Notes: a model not told the origin generated them from the sequence alone. A DNA stretch of 64,000 nucleotides from Eubacteriales bacterium (GCA_030536555.1 JAUNPU010000013.1:30915-94914); one strand, 5' to 3'; shown: positions 7,796 to 17,890, numbered from the stretch's first letter. Numbers and translations: made by a program.

Positions 7796-8061
7796 TTTGG
7801 ACAATTTTAGGCGATATTTCAAAAAATTATCCAATTTCACCTGGTCAACCGACCTAATCCCGCATTTTATTCCATCTTTTGGATAATTAAGAAGCAAATC
7901 AGCCTTTCCATGTCCAAAATCTCGGGAATTTTGGACATGAGACAGCTATAAAGCCAAATAATTATCCAAAATCCCCTGTAAAATGCTTTTTAAGGCGTAT
8001 TTATGGCAAAAAAGCGCTGCCTTTGGACAATTTTTCTCGAAAATCAAAGTAATTATCCAAA
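7796..8061. repeat. Dispersed eight-site alternating element, copy 1
   Basis: Non-coding element with eight 11-bp sites of TTTGGACAATT type alternating in orientation: forward at 7796, 7878, 7930, 8022; reverse at 7825, 7908, 7960, 8051. Centre spacings are 29, 53, 30, 22, 30, 62 and 29 bp. Sites 4 and 5 form a perfect 12-bp palindrome pair (7909-7920/7928-7939). A second copy with nearly the same spacings lies at 52753-53010. It lies downstream of the sigma-54 activator gene and upstream of the enhancer sites. The rest of 7310-8176 holds the repeat, promoter and enhancer sites listed separately and no supportable gene. Confidence 0.8.
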
Positions 8062-8176
8062 ATAGTTTTATGTTAACTTGTTTCAGTTACATGCAACATG
8101 CTTCCCCGGCGCACAGGCAGCTTACTTCCCCCGCATACAGCCCGCACGCTGCTTTCGCCGCATATGAACTGCGCAG

Positions 8177-10435
8177 CTATTTTGATATATGCTCCTCCCA
8201 GCAAGCTCTTCCTTCCGGCGTGATCCGGCTCCCGCCTCTGCCTCGACCGGTCACAACAAAACCCTGGTCCGCCATCTCTTTCAGGCAGTCCCGAATCTGC
8301 TTCTGGGATATGGGGAGCTTTTGTTCTCTTGCCGTCTGATGCAGCTTCTCGCGTCCGGTAAAGCTTCCCCTCTCTGATGCCAGATAAAGCTGCTCCATAG
8401 TAAACCAATAGGGATGCACCGATGATTTACCTCCATATGATCCAGCATACGAGCCAGTCCCACGCAAGCCGACATCACACAAGCTGCTATCACGCAAGCC
8501 ACCTCCGCGCAAGTCCTCTCCAGACAAGCCACCTCCACGCAAGTCACCCGCACGCAAATCACTCTCACCCAAGTCTTTTCCACGCAAGCCCTCTCCAGAC
8601 AGGTCCTCTCCACGCTGCCCCTCTCCAGACAGCCCATCTCCACCTGCCTTCCCCGGTCTCCGCATCCCCATGCCAGCTCTCGCCCGCATCATGGTCGGCG
8701 GCAGGTCTGCCAGTTCCACCACCTGCTTGCCGGTGTAATTAAAATATTCCGCCGCATTGTGCAGCTCCCGGATATTGCCGGGCCAGGAATAGCGCAGAAG
8801 AAAGTCCTTCGTCTCCTCCGAGATCTCAAAGCTTCCGTTCAGCTCCTGCTTAAATCGCTCCATCAGCAGAAAGATATCCTGCCCCCGGTCTCTCAGGGGC
8901 GGAAGCACCACCGTCAGGGCGTTCAGCCGGTAGTACAGATCCCGGCGGAAGCTTCCGTCCTCCACCTTTTCCTCCAGAGATTCGTTGGTCGCCGCCACCA
9001 CCCGCACGTCCACCCGGACAATGCTGCTGCCGCCGACCCGCATGACCTCGCCCTCCTGCAGCACGCGGAGAAGCTTCACCTGCATGGACAGGCTCATGCC
9101 CTCCACCTCGTCCAGAAACAGGGTTCCCTTATGAGCAAATTCAAAAAGTCCGGGCCGTCCGCCCTTCTTTGCGCCAGTAAACGCCCCCTCCTCATAGCCG
9201 AACAGCTCACTCTCCAGCAGATTTTCCGGCATTGCCGCCACATTGATTGCAATAAACGGACCATTCGCCCGCCGGGATGCCTGATGAACCGCATGAGCCA
9301 TCAGCTCCTTGCCTGTTCCCGTCTCGCCGACGATCAGAACCGGACTTTCCGTAGCTGCCATCCGCGCCAGAATTTCCTTGGTGTGACAAATGGCTGCGGA
9401 CTCACCGACCACATCGTCAAAGGTATACCTGGCATAATGCCCCTTCTGCAGAAGCTGGCTGCGCAGCTCATTCTGCTTCGTCTCCATCTCATTGAACCGC
9501 TGCAGCTTGGCAAAAGCGCCGATGCACTCCTGCTTGCGCATAACCGGGCTGACAGAAATGGAAATATTGCTCCCAAACAGCTTGGTCACCCGTGCCTGCA
9601 CCTCTTCCTTCTCCTTCAACGCCCTGGAAAATGGAATATACGGAAATACCTCCTCGCTTCGCTTTCCCATCACAAGCCCCTCGGATACCTTTGCAATCTG
9701 GCACGCCTTTTTATTGCAGGCAAACACCTCACCCTTCTCATTGACGCCGATCAGTCCCTCATCCAGAATCTCCATCAGGATGTGGAACTGGCTTTCCAGC
9801 TTCATGGACCGGGCAAACATCTGATCAAAACTGTAGTTATTGGTGGCAATGGACTTAAAATAATCCTGAAATTTCTCTGTCTCCAGCAGCTCCTCCAGCC
9901 CAAGCCGCAATGCAATCTCAATCATCATTCCCGATGTGCAGGAGCGATGTCCCGTGTCAATAACCGTCTTCACCGAATCCGGCACATACCGCATTTCCCC
10001 CGGTGTCACAGCAAAGTCCACCGGCTCCGTCAGCTGCGCACCCGGAAAATAAGGGATGAATTTCAAATGATTCACCCCCAGCGCCGCCAGCTGCGCAATC
10101 GCCTCCCGCGCCATAGCCTGCGTTACATTGACGAACAGCACCGCCGTTCCTTTTGGAATTTCCCAAAGCTGCTCCAGGGTACTCCAGCGAAATGACACCT
10201 CAATCGACATGGTCTCGCTGTCGATGGGAACGTGGCGCGCCACCTCCTCCGCAGAACCGTATGCATCTGTGGAGATGACAAACAGGTCCGCCCGCGGCAG
10301 CTTTCCCGTGGCAGACCCATCACGGACGCTGTAGCCCACCACCTCCGCATAATCACCAAACAGGCTCTCCACTTCATTTTTGTAGGCTGCCCCCGCCATT
10401 GGATCCAAAGCCACCACTGCAATCGTTTTTCTCAT
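8177..10435 (-). CDS. Sigma-54-dependent transcriptional activator with pentapeptide-repeat linker
   Basis: A 752-aa enhancer-binding protein. An N-terminal sensor region of unknown ligand (1-200) is followed by a PAS-like domain (about 212-310). The AAA+ domain has Walker A GETGTGKE (370-377), the sigma-54-contacting loop GAFTGA (417-422), Walker [10 protein letters not shown], and WPGNIREL (551-558). A linker of twelve pentapeptides (about 599-658) is followed by a C-terminal winged helix instead of the usual Fis-type HTH. The ATG at 10435 has GGGAGAA upstream. It is most likely the activator of the adjacent cysteine catabolism operon, analogous to CdsR of C. difficile; that target is inferred from position and the sigma-54 promoter. 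Confidence 0.88.
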   Translation of the reverse strand: MRKTIAVVALDPMAGAAYKNEVESLFGDYAEVVGYSVRDGSATGKLPRADLFVISTDAYGSAEEVARHVPIDSETMSIEVSFRWSTLEQLWEIPKGTAVLFVNVTQAMAREAIAQLAALGVNHLKFIPYFPGAQLTEPVDFAVTPGEMRYVPDSVKTVIDTGHRSCTSGMMIEIALRLGLEELLETEKFQDYFKSIATNNYSFDQMFARSMKLESQFHILMEILDEGLIGVNEKGEVFACNKKACQIAKVSEGLVMGKRSEEVFPYIPFSRALKEKEEVQARVTKLFGSNISISVSPVMRKQECIGAFAKLQRFNEMETKQNELRSQLLQKGHYARYTFDDVVGESAAICHTKEILARMAATESPVLIVGETGTGKELMAHAVHQASRRANGPFIAINVAAMPENLLESELFGYEEGAFTGAKKGGRPGLFEFAHKGTLFLDEVEGMSLSMQVKLLRVLQEGEVMRVGGSSIVRVDVRVVAATNESLEEKVEDGSFRRDLYYRLNALTVVLPPLRDRGQDIFLLMERFKQELNGSFEISEETKDFLLRYSWPGNIRELHNAAEYFNYTGKQVVELADLPPTMMRARAGMGMRRPGKAGGDGLSGEGQRGEDLSGEGLRGKDLGESDLRAGDLRGGGLSGEDLRGGGLRDSSLCDVGLRGTGSYAGSYGGKSSVHPYWFTMEQLYLASERGSFTGREKLHQTAREQKLPISQKQIRDCLKEMADQGFVVTGRGRGGSRITPEGRACWEEHISK
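8461..8640. repeat. 15-bp in-frame minisatellite x12 encoding pentapeptides
   Basis: Twelve contiguous 15-bp units in exact register from 8461, with plus-strand consensus near CACGCAAGCCACCTC. On the coding strand each gives a pentapeptide of the form (E/G)(D/G)L(R/S)G. The 15-bp phase preserves the reading frame, so copy number can change without breaking the protein. Confidence 0.9.
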
Positions 10436-10573
10436 ACGCTGTTCTTCTCCCGTAACTGTCCTGTCGCCCTGCACACCTGCTGCACCAACTGCAGAATTGC
10501 TGCAAGGCACACCCTCTGCTTATCTAGGAGTATATCCGCCATATCTGCAAATGTCAATCGCCGACAATATACC

Positions 10574-11266
10574 TCAAATCTGCTTTCCGCCCCGCCCGAA
10601 CCTCTTTTTCTTAAAAAACGGCAGTTTCGTGGCGGCCGCCTCCGCTTTGCCCTTGCTCTCCTTCTGACAGGCACGCAGCGTCTCGTCCAGCATCTTGAAC
10701 CGTTCCTCCTCCCGCTCATCGCTGATCCGCATCATGTACTCCAGCTCCTGCACCACCCGGTCATTGACCTGACGGCTGATTTCCTCGCTCATCTGCTCGC
10801 TGCTCTGCTTCATAGCCTGTCCCATGGCATTGCCGATAATATGATTCATCAGCTCCTGAAACTGCTCCATTTTCTCCTGATTGACGCTGACTGCACCACT
10901 CTCCTTCTTCTGCACCATTCTCAGTTTTGTCTCACCTTCCATTGCTTCCCCCGCGCTTCCTTCTTTTAAGATATTTTCTTTTAAAATATTAACTGCATGC
11001 TGCTCAAGCAGCTCGTCCGGATCCGCTTCCCCGTCTCCTTCAAGCATTTTCTTAAGCACCTGCTCGATTGCCTTCAACTGATACCCCTTCTCCTTCAGTT
11101 CCTTTATCTTCTGAAACAAGCGGATATGTAGCTCGTTGTAATACCGGTGGCTTTTTCCGTTCCGCGGTATGTCCAGCTGCAGCTCGTCCTCCCAGTATCG
11201 GAGCACGTGGGATTCCACGCCAACCAGCTTGCCCGCCTCCGATATGGAATAATGTGTCTCGTCCAT
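10574..11266 (-). CDS. MerR-family HTH protein with coiled-coil C-terminus
   Basis: A 230-aa protein. The N-terminal MerR-type winged helix (about 5-75: YSISEAGKLVGVESHVLRYW, HRYYNELHIRLFQKIKELKE) is followed by a long charged helical region (90-200, coiled-coil propensity) and a basic tail rich in Lys, Arg and Phe. It lacks the cysteine effector motifs of metal-sensing MerR proteins, and the architecture resembles RacA-like or DUF3967-type DNA-binding proteins. The ATG at 11266 follows AAGGAGC by 8 nt. It is transcribed away from the PDDEXK gene. Target and signal are unknown. Confidence 0.8.
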   Translation of the reverse strand: MDETHYSISEAGKLVGVESHVLRYWEDELQLDIPRNGKSHRYYNELHIRLFQKIKELKEKGYQLKAIEQVLKKMLEGDGEADPDELLEQHAVNILKENILKEGSAGEAMEGETKLRMVQKKESGAVSVNQEKMEQFQELMNHIIGNAMGQAMKQSSEQMSEEISRQVNDRVVQELEYMMRISDEREEERFKMLDETLRACQKESKGKAEAAATKLPFFKKKRFGRGGKQI

Positions 11267-11359
11267 TTTTTTCGCTCCTTATGTTTCTCAATCTTACTTA
11301 TATAGTATGAGAGGGATATGAGAATTATGCTTAAGGGTGGAGAAATTTTAAATACTGCC

Positions 11360-11389
11360 TTTACATTTCCGATTCGGACATGGTATACT
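11360..11389 (+). promoter_or_regulatory. Sigma-A-type promoter of the PDDEXK gene
   Basis: TTTACA (11360-11365), an 18-bp spacer and TATACT (11384-11389). The leader that follows contains a short perfect hairpin, TGGTCG-TGT-CGACCA, near 11425-11440. Confidence 0.6.
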
Positions 11390-11478
11390 GATAGCATCTC
11401 GTGGGATTCCATTCCCGTGACATTTGGTCGTGTCGACCATGCCGATATTTTTCTATTTTCATATCAAGGAGGTATTCT

Positions 11479-12564
11479 ATGAATTCTAACACGAATCCGA
11501 ATCAACAGCTTTCCCTGCAAAATGCAACAACCGATATCAGTCAATGGCTTTCGCAAAATCAGGACATTTTTGGACATTCCCTGCCCCGTGATGTGGTGCT
11601 GCTCCATTTGCAGCAGGATCCAACCACTTACCAGGCATTTCTGAAGCTGTCCGATACGCTGAAAGAGGAATTTCTTTCCTTCTGTATGGGTGTGCAGGGA
11701 CTTCACATCACCTATGACCCGGTCTTCAAGCAGATTTTCCACCCGGAAGCCCACCCGGAACGGCTGGAAGAATTCCTAAGTCTTTGTCTCAAAGAGAAGC
11801 TGAAAATTCTTCAGGTACTCCCCAATGATTCTCAACGCTTAACAGAGGAAGGCTCTCTTCTCATCATGGATATTCTGGTGCGGCTGGCTTCAGGCGCTCT
11901 CGTCAACATCGAAATTCAGCGAATTGGCTATCTCTTCCCCGGCGCACGATGCGCCTGTTACTCCAGCGATCTGGTCATGCGCCAATATTCACAGATTCGA
12001 GAGCAGAAACGACGCGAAAATCGCAGGTTCTCGTACAAAGACATCAAACGAGTCTACACAATCGTATTAATTCAGAACAGTTCAAAGGAGTTCCACGATC
12101 TGCCTGAGCATTATCTGCATCACGGTCAACAGGTCTTCGATACCGGTCTGCAGTTGGATATGCTGCAGCAATATTTGATGATTCCCCTTGACATCTTCCG
12201 GCAAACACGTCAAAATATAAGTAGTAAACTGGATGCATGGCTATACTTCATCACTTCTGACTCTCCGGAAGATATCCGAAAAGTGATTGAAGCATACCCT
12301 GAATTCAAGGAACTGTATCGTGAAGTTTTTCAATTTCGTTATCAGATGAAGGAGTTGGTAAGTATGTTTTCAGAAGCGCTGCGCATGTTGGATGCTGATA
12401 CTGCACAATATATGATTGAGATTCAGCAGGATGAGATTAAGGAAAATCAGAGAATTATGGCAGAGGACCGGAAAACCATTGCCGAGAATCAGAAAACCAT
12501 TGCCGACCAGCAGCAGGAGATTAATCGTCTGAAAGCTTTATTAGTAGCGAAAGAAGCCAAATAA
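11479..12564 (+). CDS. PD-(D/E)XK nuclease family protein (Rpn/PF12784 'transposase')
   Basis: A 361-aa member of the Rpn-like PDDEXK_2 family. The nuclease core is visible as DPVFKQIF, then IMDILVRLASG followed by NIEIQ, the Asp and Glu-x-Gln positions of the family. It ends in a coiled coil with heptad-like repeats (EDRKTIAENQKTIADQQQEI). The ATG at 11479 has AAGGAGG 7 nt upstream. Many such proteins are annotated as transposases, but I see no terminal inverted repeats or target duplication here; related Rpn proteins promote RecA-independent recombination. It is a lone gene with its own promoter. Function in this cell is not known. Confidence 0.82.
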   Translation: MNSNTNPNQQLSLQNATTDISQWLSQNQDIFGHSLPRDVVLLHLQQDPTTYQAFLKLSDTLKEEFLSFCMGVQGLHITYDPVFKQIFHPEAHPERLEEFLSLCLKEKLKILQVLPNDSQRLTEEGSLLIMDILVRLASGALVNIEIQRIGYLFPGARCACYSSDLVMRQYSQIREQKRRENRRFSYKDIKRVYTIVLIQNSSKEFHDLPEHYLHHGQQVFDTGLQLDMLQQYLMIPLDIFRQTRQNISSKLDAWLYFITSDSPEDIRKVIEAYPEFKELYREVFQFRYQMKELVSMFSEALRMLDADTAQYMIEIQQDEIKENQRIMAEDRKTIAENQKTIADQQQEINRLKALLVAKEAK

Positions 12565-12603
12565 TCTGTCTCAGCGAGGAGGCTTTCACCCCATAAAATG
12601 AAA

Positions 12604-12655
12604 GGCAGCAGAAGCCCGAAAGACAGGTAAGCTTATCTTTCATGCTCCTGCTGCC
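12604..12655. terminator. Terminator-like hairpin between the PDDEXK gene and dnaB
   Basis: Outer stem GGCAGCAG/CTGCTGCC (12604-12611, 12648-12655) with an inner stem. It is followed on the minus strand by TTTCATTTT. It lies between two convergent genes, so it may serve both. Confidence 0.6.
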
Positions 12656-12672
12656 TCTTCTTCTGCCCGGCT

Positions 12673-14007
12673 CTACTTGGCCAAATTTACGAACTTCGTA
12701 AATTCAGGCTGCCAGAGCAGATTGACCGTACCGATCGGACCGTTACGCTGCTTGGCGATGATTACCTCAGCGATATTCGGTGTATCGGTATCTTTGTTAT
12801 AATAATCATCTCGATAAAGGAACATTACCACGTCAGCGTCCTGCTCGATGGCTCCGGACTCACGCAGGTCGGACAGCATCGGGCGGTGGTCGGTACGGGT
12901 CTCGCAGGCACGGCTTAACTGGGACAGCGCCACCACCGGCGCATTCATCTCCCTGGCCAGAGCCTTCAGGGAACGGGAGATCTCGGAGATCTCCTGCTGG
13001 CGGTTGTCGCTGTTCTTGCCGCCGCTGCCGGACATCAGCTGCAGGTAGTCGATGATGACCATGCTGAGTCCGTGTTCCAGCTTCATCTTTCTGCACTTGG
13101 AGCGCAGCTCCGTGATGGATATGCCCGGGGTATCATCGATGACCAGCTTGGAATTGCCGATGACACCGATACCCTCCACAATCGCGTCCCAGTCGGAGTC
13201 GGTCAGATTGCCGGTACGCAGCTTCTGGGAATCTACATTGGACTCCATGGCAAGCATACGGTTGACCAGCTGCTCCTTGGACATCTCCAGACTAAAGATC
13301 ATGCAGGGAAGCCCCTTGCGGACTGCCACATGGTCTACCAGGTTCAGGACAAATGCCGTCTTGCCCATGGACGGACGCGCCGCAATCAGCACAAAATCCG
13401 AAGGCTGCATACCGGAGGTCTTGTAATCCAGATCGATAAATCCCGTAGGCACACCGGTTACGGTGCCCTGGGTCTTGGATGCGGTCTCGATCTTCTCCAG
13501 AACATTAAGCGCCACCTGGCGAATCGGCACAAAGTCACCGGAGCTGCGGCTCTGAAGCAGGTCAAATACCGACTTCTCCGTCTGAGCCAGAATCTGCTCC
13601 AGAGGCTCCTTGCCCACATAGCAGGTGTTGGCAATCTCTTCATTCACCTTGATCAGCCGCCGAAGCACCGCCTTCTCCCGCACAATATTGGCATAGGACT
13701 TCACATTGGCTGAGGTCGGCACGATGGTAAGGATGTCGCGCACGAAGTCCAGACTGCTGACCTCCGGAGGCACATCCTTCTCCTTCAGGCGGTTCTGAAG
13801 GGTAACCAGGTCTACCGGCTTGCCTTCATTGAACAGCTCCACCATGGCCTCGTACATGATGCCATACTGGTTCTGATAGAAATCCGCTGCCGTGACGATC
13901 TCGGAGGCGGCAATGATTGCCTCCTTGTCCATCAGCATGGAACCGATCACCGACTGCTCCGCCTCAATACTGTGGGGAAGCACCCGCTTCATCAAAGCTT
14001 CTTCCAT
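12673..14007 (-). CDS. dnaB: Replicative DNA helicase DnaB
   Basis: A 444-aa hexameric helicase that unwinds DNA at the replication fork. The N-terminal domain opens with LPHSIEAEQSVIGSMLMD. The RecA-like C-terminal domain has Walker A ARPSMGKTAF, the Walker B strand MVIIDYLQLM, and SDLRESGAIEQDAD near the end. The length matches the family. The ATG at 14007 follows GGAGATT. It is the last gene of the conserved gdpP-rplI-dnaB operon. Confidence 0.97.
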   Translation of the reverse strand: MEEALMKRVLPHSIEAEQSVIGSMLMDKEAIIAASEIVTAADFYQNQYGIMYEAMVELFNEGKPVDLVTLQNRLKEKDVPPEVSSLDFVRDILTIVPTSANVKSYANIVREKAVLRRLIKVNEEIANTCYVGKEPLEQILAQTEKSVFDLLQSRSSGDFVPIRQVALNVLEKIETASKTQGTVTGVPTGFIDLDYKTSGMQPSDFVLIAARPSMGKTAFVLNLVDHVAVRKGLPCMIFSLEMSKEQLVNRMLAMESNVDSQKLRTGNLTDSDWDAIVEGIGVIGNSKLVIDDTPGISITELRSKCRKMKLEHGLSMVIIDYLQLMSGSGGKNSDNRQQEISEISRSLKALAREMNAPVVALSQLSRACETRTDHRPMLSDLRESGAIEQDADVVMFLYRDDYYNKDTDTPNIAEVIIAKQRNGPIGTVNLLWQPEFTKFVNLAK

Positions 14008-14070
14008 AATAATCTCCTATAGAAACTTTCAGGAAAGGCCCGCAGACCTTTCCCGTCATAAAGTCGTATC

Positions 14071-14517
14071 TTATGCTTCCACAACCTTAACTGCCAGCTT
14101 CGCAGTCACATCCTTGTGAAGCTTGATCGGCACCTCATGGGTTCCGAAGGTCTTAAGCGGCTCCGGAAGCACCAACTTCTTCTTGTCGATATCCAGATTC
14201 AGCTGATCCTTGGCTGCTGCTGCAATCTCCTTGCCGGATACGGAACCGAAGGCTCTGCCGCCTTCCCCTGCCTTCATCTTCAGGGTGACGGACATCTCTG
14301 CAATCTTCGCTGCCAGTTCCTTCGCTGCCTCCAGCTGCTCTGCAGCAATCTTCGCTGCATTAGCCTTCTGGAGCTTTAAGTCATTTAAGTTCCTGGAGGT
14401 CGCCTCCACGCCCAGCTTCTTCGGCAGAATAAAGTTCCTTGCGTAGCCGTCATTTACCTTTACAATCTGACCCTTCTTGCCAAGAGCCTTCACATCCTCT
14501 AATAATACGATTTCCAT
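14071..14517 (-). CDS. rplI: 50S ribosomal protein L9
   Basis: A 148-aa L9 with the two-domain layout: N-terminal [20 protein letters not shown], then [13 protein letters not shown], a long connecting helix and a C-terminal domain ending [11 protein letters not shown]. Its ATG overlaps the gdpP stop codon by one base, which implies translational coupling. Confidence 0.97.
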   Translation of the reverse strand: MEIVLLEDVKALGKKGQIVKVNDGYARNFILPKKLGVEATSRNLNDLKLQKANAAKIAAEQLEAAKELAAKIAEMSVTLKMKAGEGGRAFGSVSGKEIAAAAKDQLNLDIDKKKLVLPEPLKTFGTHEVPIKLHKDVTAKLAVKVVEA

Positions 14518-16559
14518 TATGAAATATCTCCCTTCAATAACATTTGATCAATGACACCTTTTACCATGCCTTTGGCTTCGTCCACGGACATGCCTGCCAG
14601 CTGCGCACCGGCAATGGTCCGGTGACCGCCGCCGCCTAACTGCTCCATCATCACCTGAACATTCACCTCGTCGATGGAGCGGGCACTTACATAGATTGCG
14701 TTGTGGTACTCTGTCAGCACCACAGACGCCTTGATTCCCTTGATCTCCAGCAGCTCATTGGCCGCCTGAGCGCCCACGATCGTCGGACTCTGCAGTCCTT
14801 CCGACGGACAGATGCCGATGGAAAAGGCATCCCGGTAAATCTCCGCCGAAGCAATCGCTGCCGCCTTCGCCTTGTAATCCACCATATCATCCCGGAACAG
14901 CTTGCGCACACGGGTCACATCAGCGCCGTTGCGCCGCAGAAATGCCGCCGCCTCAAAGGTGCGCACACCGGTCTGATTGGTGAAGTTGTGCGTGTCGATG
15001 ACGATTCCGGCGTACATGGCATCCGCCTCCGCATTCTTCATCTTAATGCCGTCCGCAATATACTGCACCACCTCAGCAACCATCTCGCAGGCGGAGGAAG
15101 CATAGGGCTCCACATAAGACAGCACCGCATTGGAAATGACCTCGCTGCTCTGACGATGATGATCCAGCACCACGATGGTCTTGACCATCTTGAGAAGCTC
15201 CGGCGCATCGGCAATGCTCGGCCGGTTCACATCCACCACCACCAGCATGGTATTGCCGTCCACCAGCTCCGCCGCCTGCGGCCCCGTCAAAAACAGATCC
15301 TCCGGATACTCCGGATTCTCCGTAAACCGGTCCATCATCGGCTGAACCGATGTGGTCACTTCGTTGATAATAATATGAGACTTCTTATTAAGCTCCGTCG
15401 CAATCCGGTAAATACCGATGGCCGCGCCAAAGGAGTCAATATCGCTCATCTTGTGCCCCATAATCAGCAGACGGTCCTTGGTCTCCATCAGCTCCCGCAG
15501 CGCATGAGCCTTCACGCGTGCCTTCACGCGGGTCGCCTTCTCAAGCTGCTGGGACTTGCCGCCGTAATACTGAATCCTGCTTCCATCCTTCAGCACCGCC
15601 TGGTCGCCGCCGCGCCCCAGCGCCATATCGATCGCCACGCGGGCATACTCATAGTTCTGGCTGTAGCTGTCCCCGTTCATACCCATACCGATACTCAGGG
15701 TGACCGCCATCTCATTGCCGATGTTGACAGCCTTGACGTCCTCCAGAATGGAGAAGCGCTCCTCCTGAATCTGTTCCACGTACTTCTGCTTGATGGTGAA
15801 GAAATACTTATCCTTCTCCATCTTCTTCACAACGCCGTCCATGGAACCGATATACTTGTTGATCTTACGGTCGATCAAAGCCGTCAGCAGAGACCGCCGC
15901 ACCTCCTCCACGCTCTCCAGCGCTTCCTCGTAGTTGTCCAGATAGACCAGTCCAGCCACCATCTTCTCATCGGTGATCTCCTGACGGTACCGAAGAATAT
16001 CTGTCTCATCGAACAGGTAGACCGCCAGCATCTTCTGTCTGCCGACGATTGCCTCATTCTCCTCTTCCTCAGAACCGCTCACAAAGATCGGCCGGATATC
16101 CAGCCGGAACTTGCGGGAGCCATATGCGGTATGAACCCGCGCCGTCTCATTGTCCGTAGCCAGATCCGTCTTCGTAACTTCCGGAAACAGCGCCAGCAGA
16201 TTGTGCTTATAGCCGCGCACCTCTTCCAGCACCTCCTGAAAGGACTGGTTCATCCACAGAATCCGTCCGTCCTCGTCAGCCAGCGCATAAGGCAGTGCCA
16301 TCTCCGCCAGAAGCTGCTTCTGTATCCAGGCATACTCCGCAGAGAACTCCACCAGACCGCCCAGCATCCGCTTCCGCCGGTACAGGTAAATCCAGACAGC
16401 CACCGCTATGTAGCACAGGGTGAACGGAAGCAGCACCAACGCCGCGATTCCACTCATAAACGCTACCGCCACATTCCCAAATATAAAAAACAGGGAAAGC
16501 AGCACCGGCCATGCCAGATATGCTTTCAGCTGTCCGCTTATCTTGATATTCTCTTTCAT
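14517..16559 (-). CDS. gdpP: Cyclic-di-AMP phosphodiesterase GdpP (DHH/DHHA1)
   Basis: A 680-aa membrane-anchored enzyme that hydrolyses c-di-AMP to pApA. Two N-terminal membrane helices (about 12-62) are followed by a PAS-like domain, a degenerate GGDEF domain, and the DHH phosphoesterase with the [14 protein letters not shown] and VVLDHHRQ metal motifs. The DHHA1 domain has [13 protein letters not shown]. In the GGDEF region the usual signature is absent, as is normal for GdpP. It leads the rplI-dnaB operon. The ATG at 16559 follows AAGGAGACAG. Confidence 0.95.
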   Translation of the reverse strand: MKENIKISGQLKAYLAWPVLLSLFFIFGNVAVAFMSGIAALVLLPFTLCYIAVAVWIYLYRRKRMLGGLVEFSAEYAWIQKQLLAEMALPYALADEDGRILWMNQSFQEVLEEVRGYKHNLLALFPEVTKTDLATDNETARVHTAYGSRKFRLDIRPIFVSGSEEEENEAIVGRQKMLAVYLFDETDILRYRQEITDEKMVAGLVYLDNYEEALESVEEVRRSLLTALIDRKINKYIGSMDGVVKKMEKDKYFFTIKQKYVEQIQEERFSILEDVKAVNIGNEMAVTLSIGMGMNGDSYSQNYEYARVAIDMALGRGGDQAVLKDGSRIQYYGGKSQQLEKATRVKARVKAHALRELMETKDRLLIMGHKMSDIDSFGAAIGIYRIATELNKKSHIIINEVTTSVQPMMDRFTENPEYPEDLFLTGPQAAELVDGNTMLVVVDVNRPSIADAPELLKMVKTIVVLDHHRQSSEVISNAVLSYVEPYASSACEMVAEVVQYIADGIKMKNAEADAMYAGIVIDTHNFTNQTGVRTFEAAAFLRRNGADVTRVRKLFRDDMVDYKAKAAAIASAEIYRDAFSIGICPSEGLQSPTIVGAQAANELLEIKGIKASVVLTEYHNAIYVSARSIDEVNVQVMMEQLGGGGHRTIAGAQLAGMSVDEAKGMVKGVIDQMLLKGDIS

Positions 16560-16686
16560 ACTCCTGTCTCCTTATCGAATTCGTTGAATTCGTATCCAAC
16601 AGTAACCTGTCGTTTCATTATACCACAGGCGCACTTAAAAATCAAACACAGCCCGCAGCACTGACTGAACAGTTACACGATTTCCA

Positions 16687-16715
16687 TTGTCATTTCCCGA
16701 AAAATCATATAGAAT
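16687..16715 (+). promoter_or_regulatory. Promoter of the DUF4317 gene
   Basis: TTGTCA (16687-16692), a 17-bp spacer and TAGAAT (16710-16715), 30 bp upstream of the start codon, with AAAGGAGAG between. Confidence 0.6.
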
Positions 16716-16744
16716 AATGGTTATGAAAAAGGAGAGATACCATT

Positions 16745-17890
16745 ATGATAAAAAAAGAAATATCCGAGATCAAGCGCCTGTTTACCCCGTCCAACTGCTC
16801 CATTTCCCGCATCTGCGGCTGCTATGTGGATGGCGAGAAAAACAAAAAGACAGAATTCCGCGAGGCATTTTTGTCTCTGCCGGAAGAAGATATGTTCAAA
16901 TATTTTGAGATTTTAAGGAAAAATCTGTCCGGCACTCTGGGGAAGAATCTTCTGAATCTGGAGTTTCCGCTGGATGCGGAGATGGAAGGCGGTCCCCACG
17001 AGCTGCTTCTTAAGCTCCGCAACAGCAAGCTTCAGGATGACGAGCTGCTGGATGCCTTCTACGACCGCATCATCGAGACCTACGACTACGTGGGCAACTA
17101 CCTGATTCTACTGATTCACGACGCCTACGACATCCCCGGCCGCACTTCAGACGGCATTGAGATGGAGGACGCCTCCGACGAGGTCTACAGCTACATCATG
17201 TGCTGCATCTGCCCGGTAGACTTATCCAGGCCCGGTCTCAGCTACAATGAGCTTGAGAACAGCTTCCAGAACCGGGTCCGCGACTGGGTGGTTGCCATGC
17301 CGGAGCTGGGCTTTTTGTTCCCGGCCTTCAACGACCGCTCCACCGACCTGCACAGCACCCTGTTCTACTCCAAAAATGGCGATGACCTTCACGACAGCTT
17401 CATCGAACAACTGCTGGGCTGCCCGCTTCCGCTGCCGGCAGGATATCAGAAGGAGTCCTTCCAGACCATCATCGAGGAGACCCTGGGTGAAACCTGCAAT
17501 TATGAGACCGTGAAAAATATCCACGAAACCCTGTCGGAGATGATGGAGGAGCACAAGGATCAGCCGGAGCCGCTGGTTCTGGACAAATACCAGGCGAAAA
17601 CCCTGCTTGCCAACAGCGGCGTGGAGAACGAGAAGCTGGAAGAGTTTGACCGGCACTTCGACGAGATCGCCGGCGAAAAAGCAGCCATCTTCGCCACCAA
17701 CATCGTCAACACCCGCGCCTTTGAGGTCAAGACCCCGGACGTGATCGTCAAGGTCAACCCGGACCGCACGGACTTAGTGGAAACCCGCGAGATCGACGGC
17801 CGCCAGTGCCTGGTCATCGCCATCGAAGGCGGTGTGGAGGTCAACGGCATTGCCGTAAATGGAACCATGGAAAACGCCTCGGAAGAGTGA
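16745..17890 (+). CDS. DUF4317 family protein
   Basis: A 381-aa cytoplasmic protein recognised as DUF4317, a family common in Clostridia with no known activity. Recognisable stretches are EISEIKRLFTPSNCSISRI at the N-terminus, IHDAYDIPGRTSDG, and SYIMCCICPVDLSRPGLSY in the centre. No membrane segments, signal peptide or catalytic motif stands out. The ATG at 16745 has GGAGAG upstream. The stop codon lies inside the terminator stem. It is a single-gene unit between gdpP and a MATE gene; neighbours give no clue to function. Confidence 0.82.
   Translation: MIKKEISEIKRLFTPSNCSISRICGCYVDGEKNKKTEFREAFLSLPEEDMFKYFEILRKNLSGTLGKNLLNLEFPLDAEMEGGPHELLLKLRNSKLQDDELLDAFYDRIIETYDYVGNYLILLIHDAYDIPGRTSDGIEMEDASDEVYSYIMCCICPVDLSRPGLSYNELENSFQNRVRDWVVAMPELGFLFPAFNDRSTDLHSTLFYSKNGDDLHDSFIEQLLGCPLPLPAGYQKESFQTIIEETLGETCNYETVKNIHETLSEMMEEHKDQPEPLVLDKYQAKTLLANSGVENEKLEEFDRHFDEIAGEKAAIFATNIVNTRAFEVKTPDVIVKVNPDRTDLVETREIDGRQCLVIAIEGGVEVNGIAVNGTMENASEE

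Noticed and set aside
8461..8640. Possible CRISPR or intergenic repeat array
   Set aside because: 15-bp units without spacers, in frame inside the activator gene.
8759..10195. Open frame of 478 codons on the plus strand
   Set aside because: Shadow of the sigma-54 activator gene, which has clear AAA+ motifs.
11479..12564. Insertion sequence carrying a PDDEXK 'transposase'
   Set aside because: No terminal inverted repeats, target duplication or second open frame; the family label alone does not make it mobile.
14703..16664. Long open frame of 653 codons on the plus strand
   Set aside because: It is the antisense shadow of gdpP, whose DHH and DHHA1 motifs are intact on the minus strand; the plus translation is low-complexity and rich in His, Leu and Arg.
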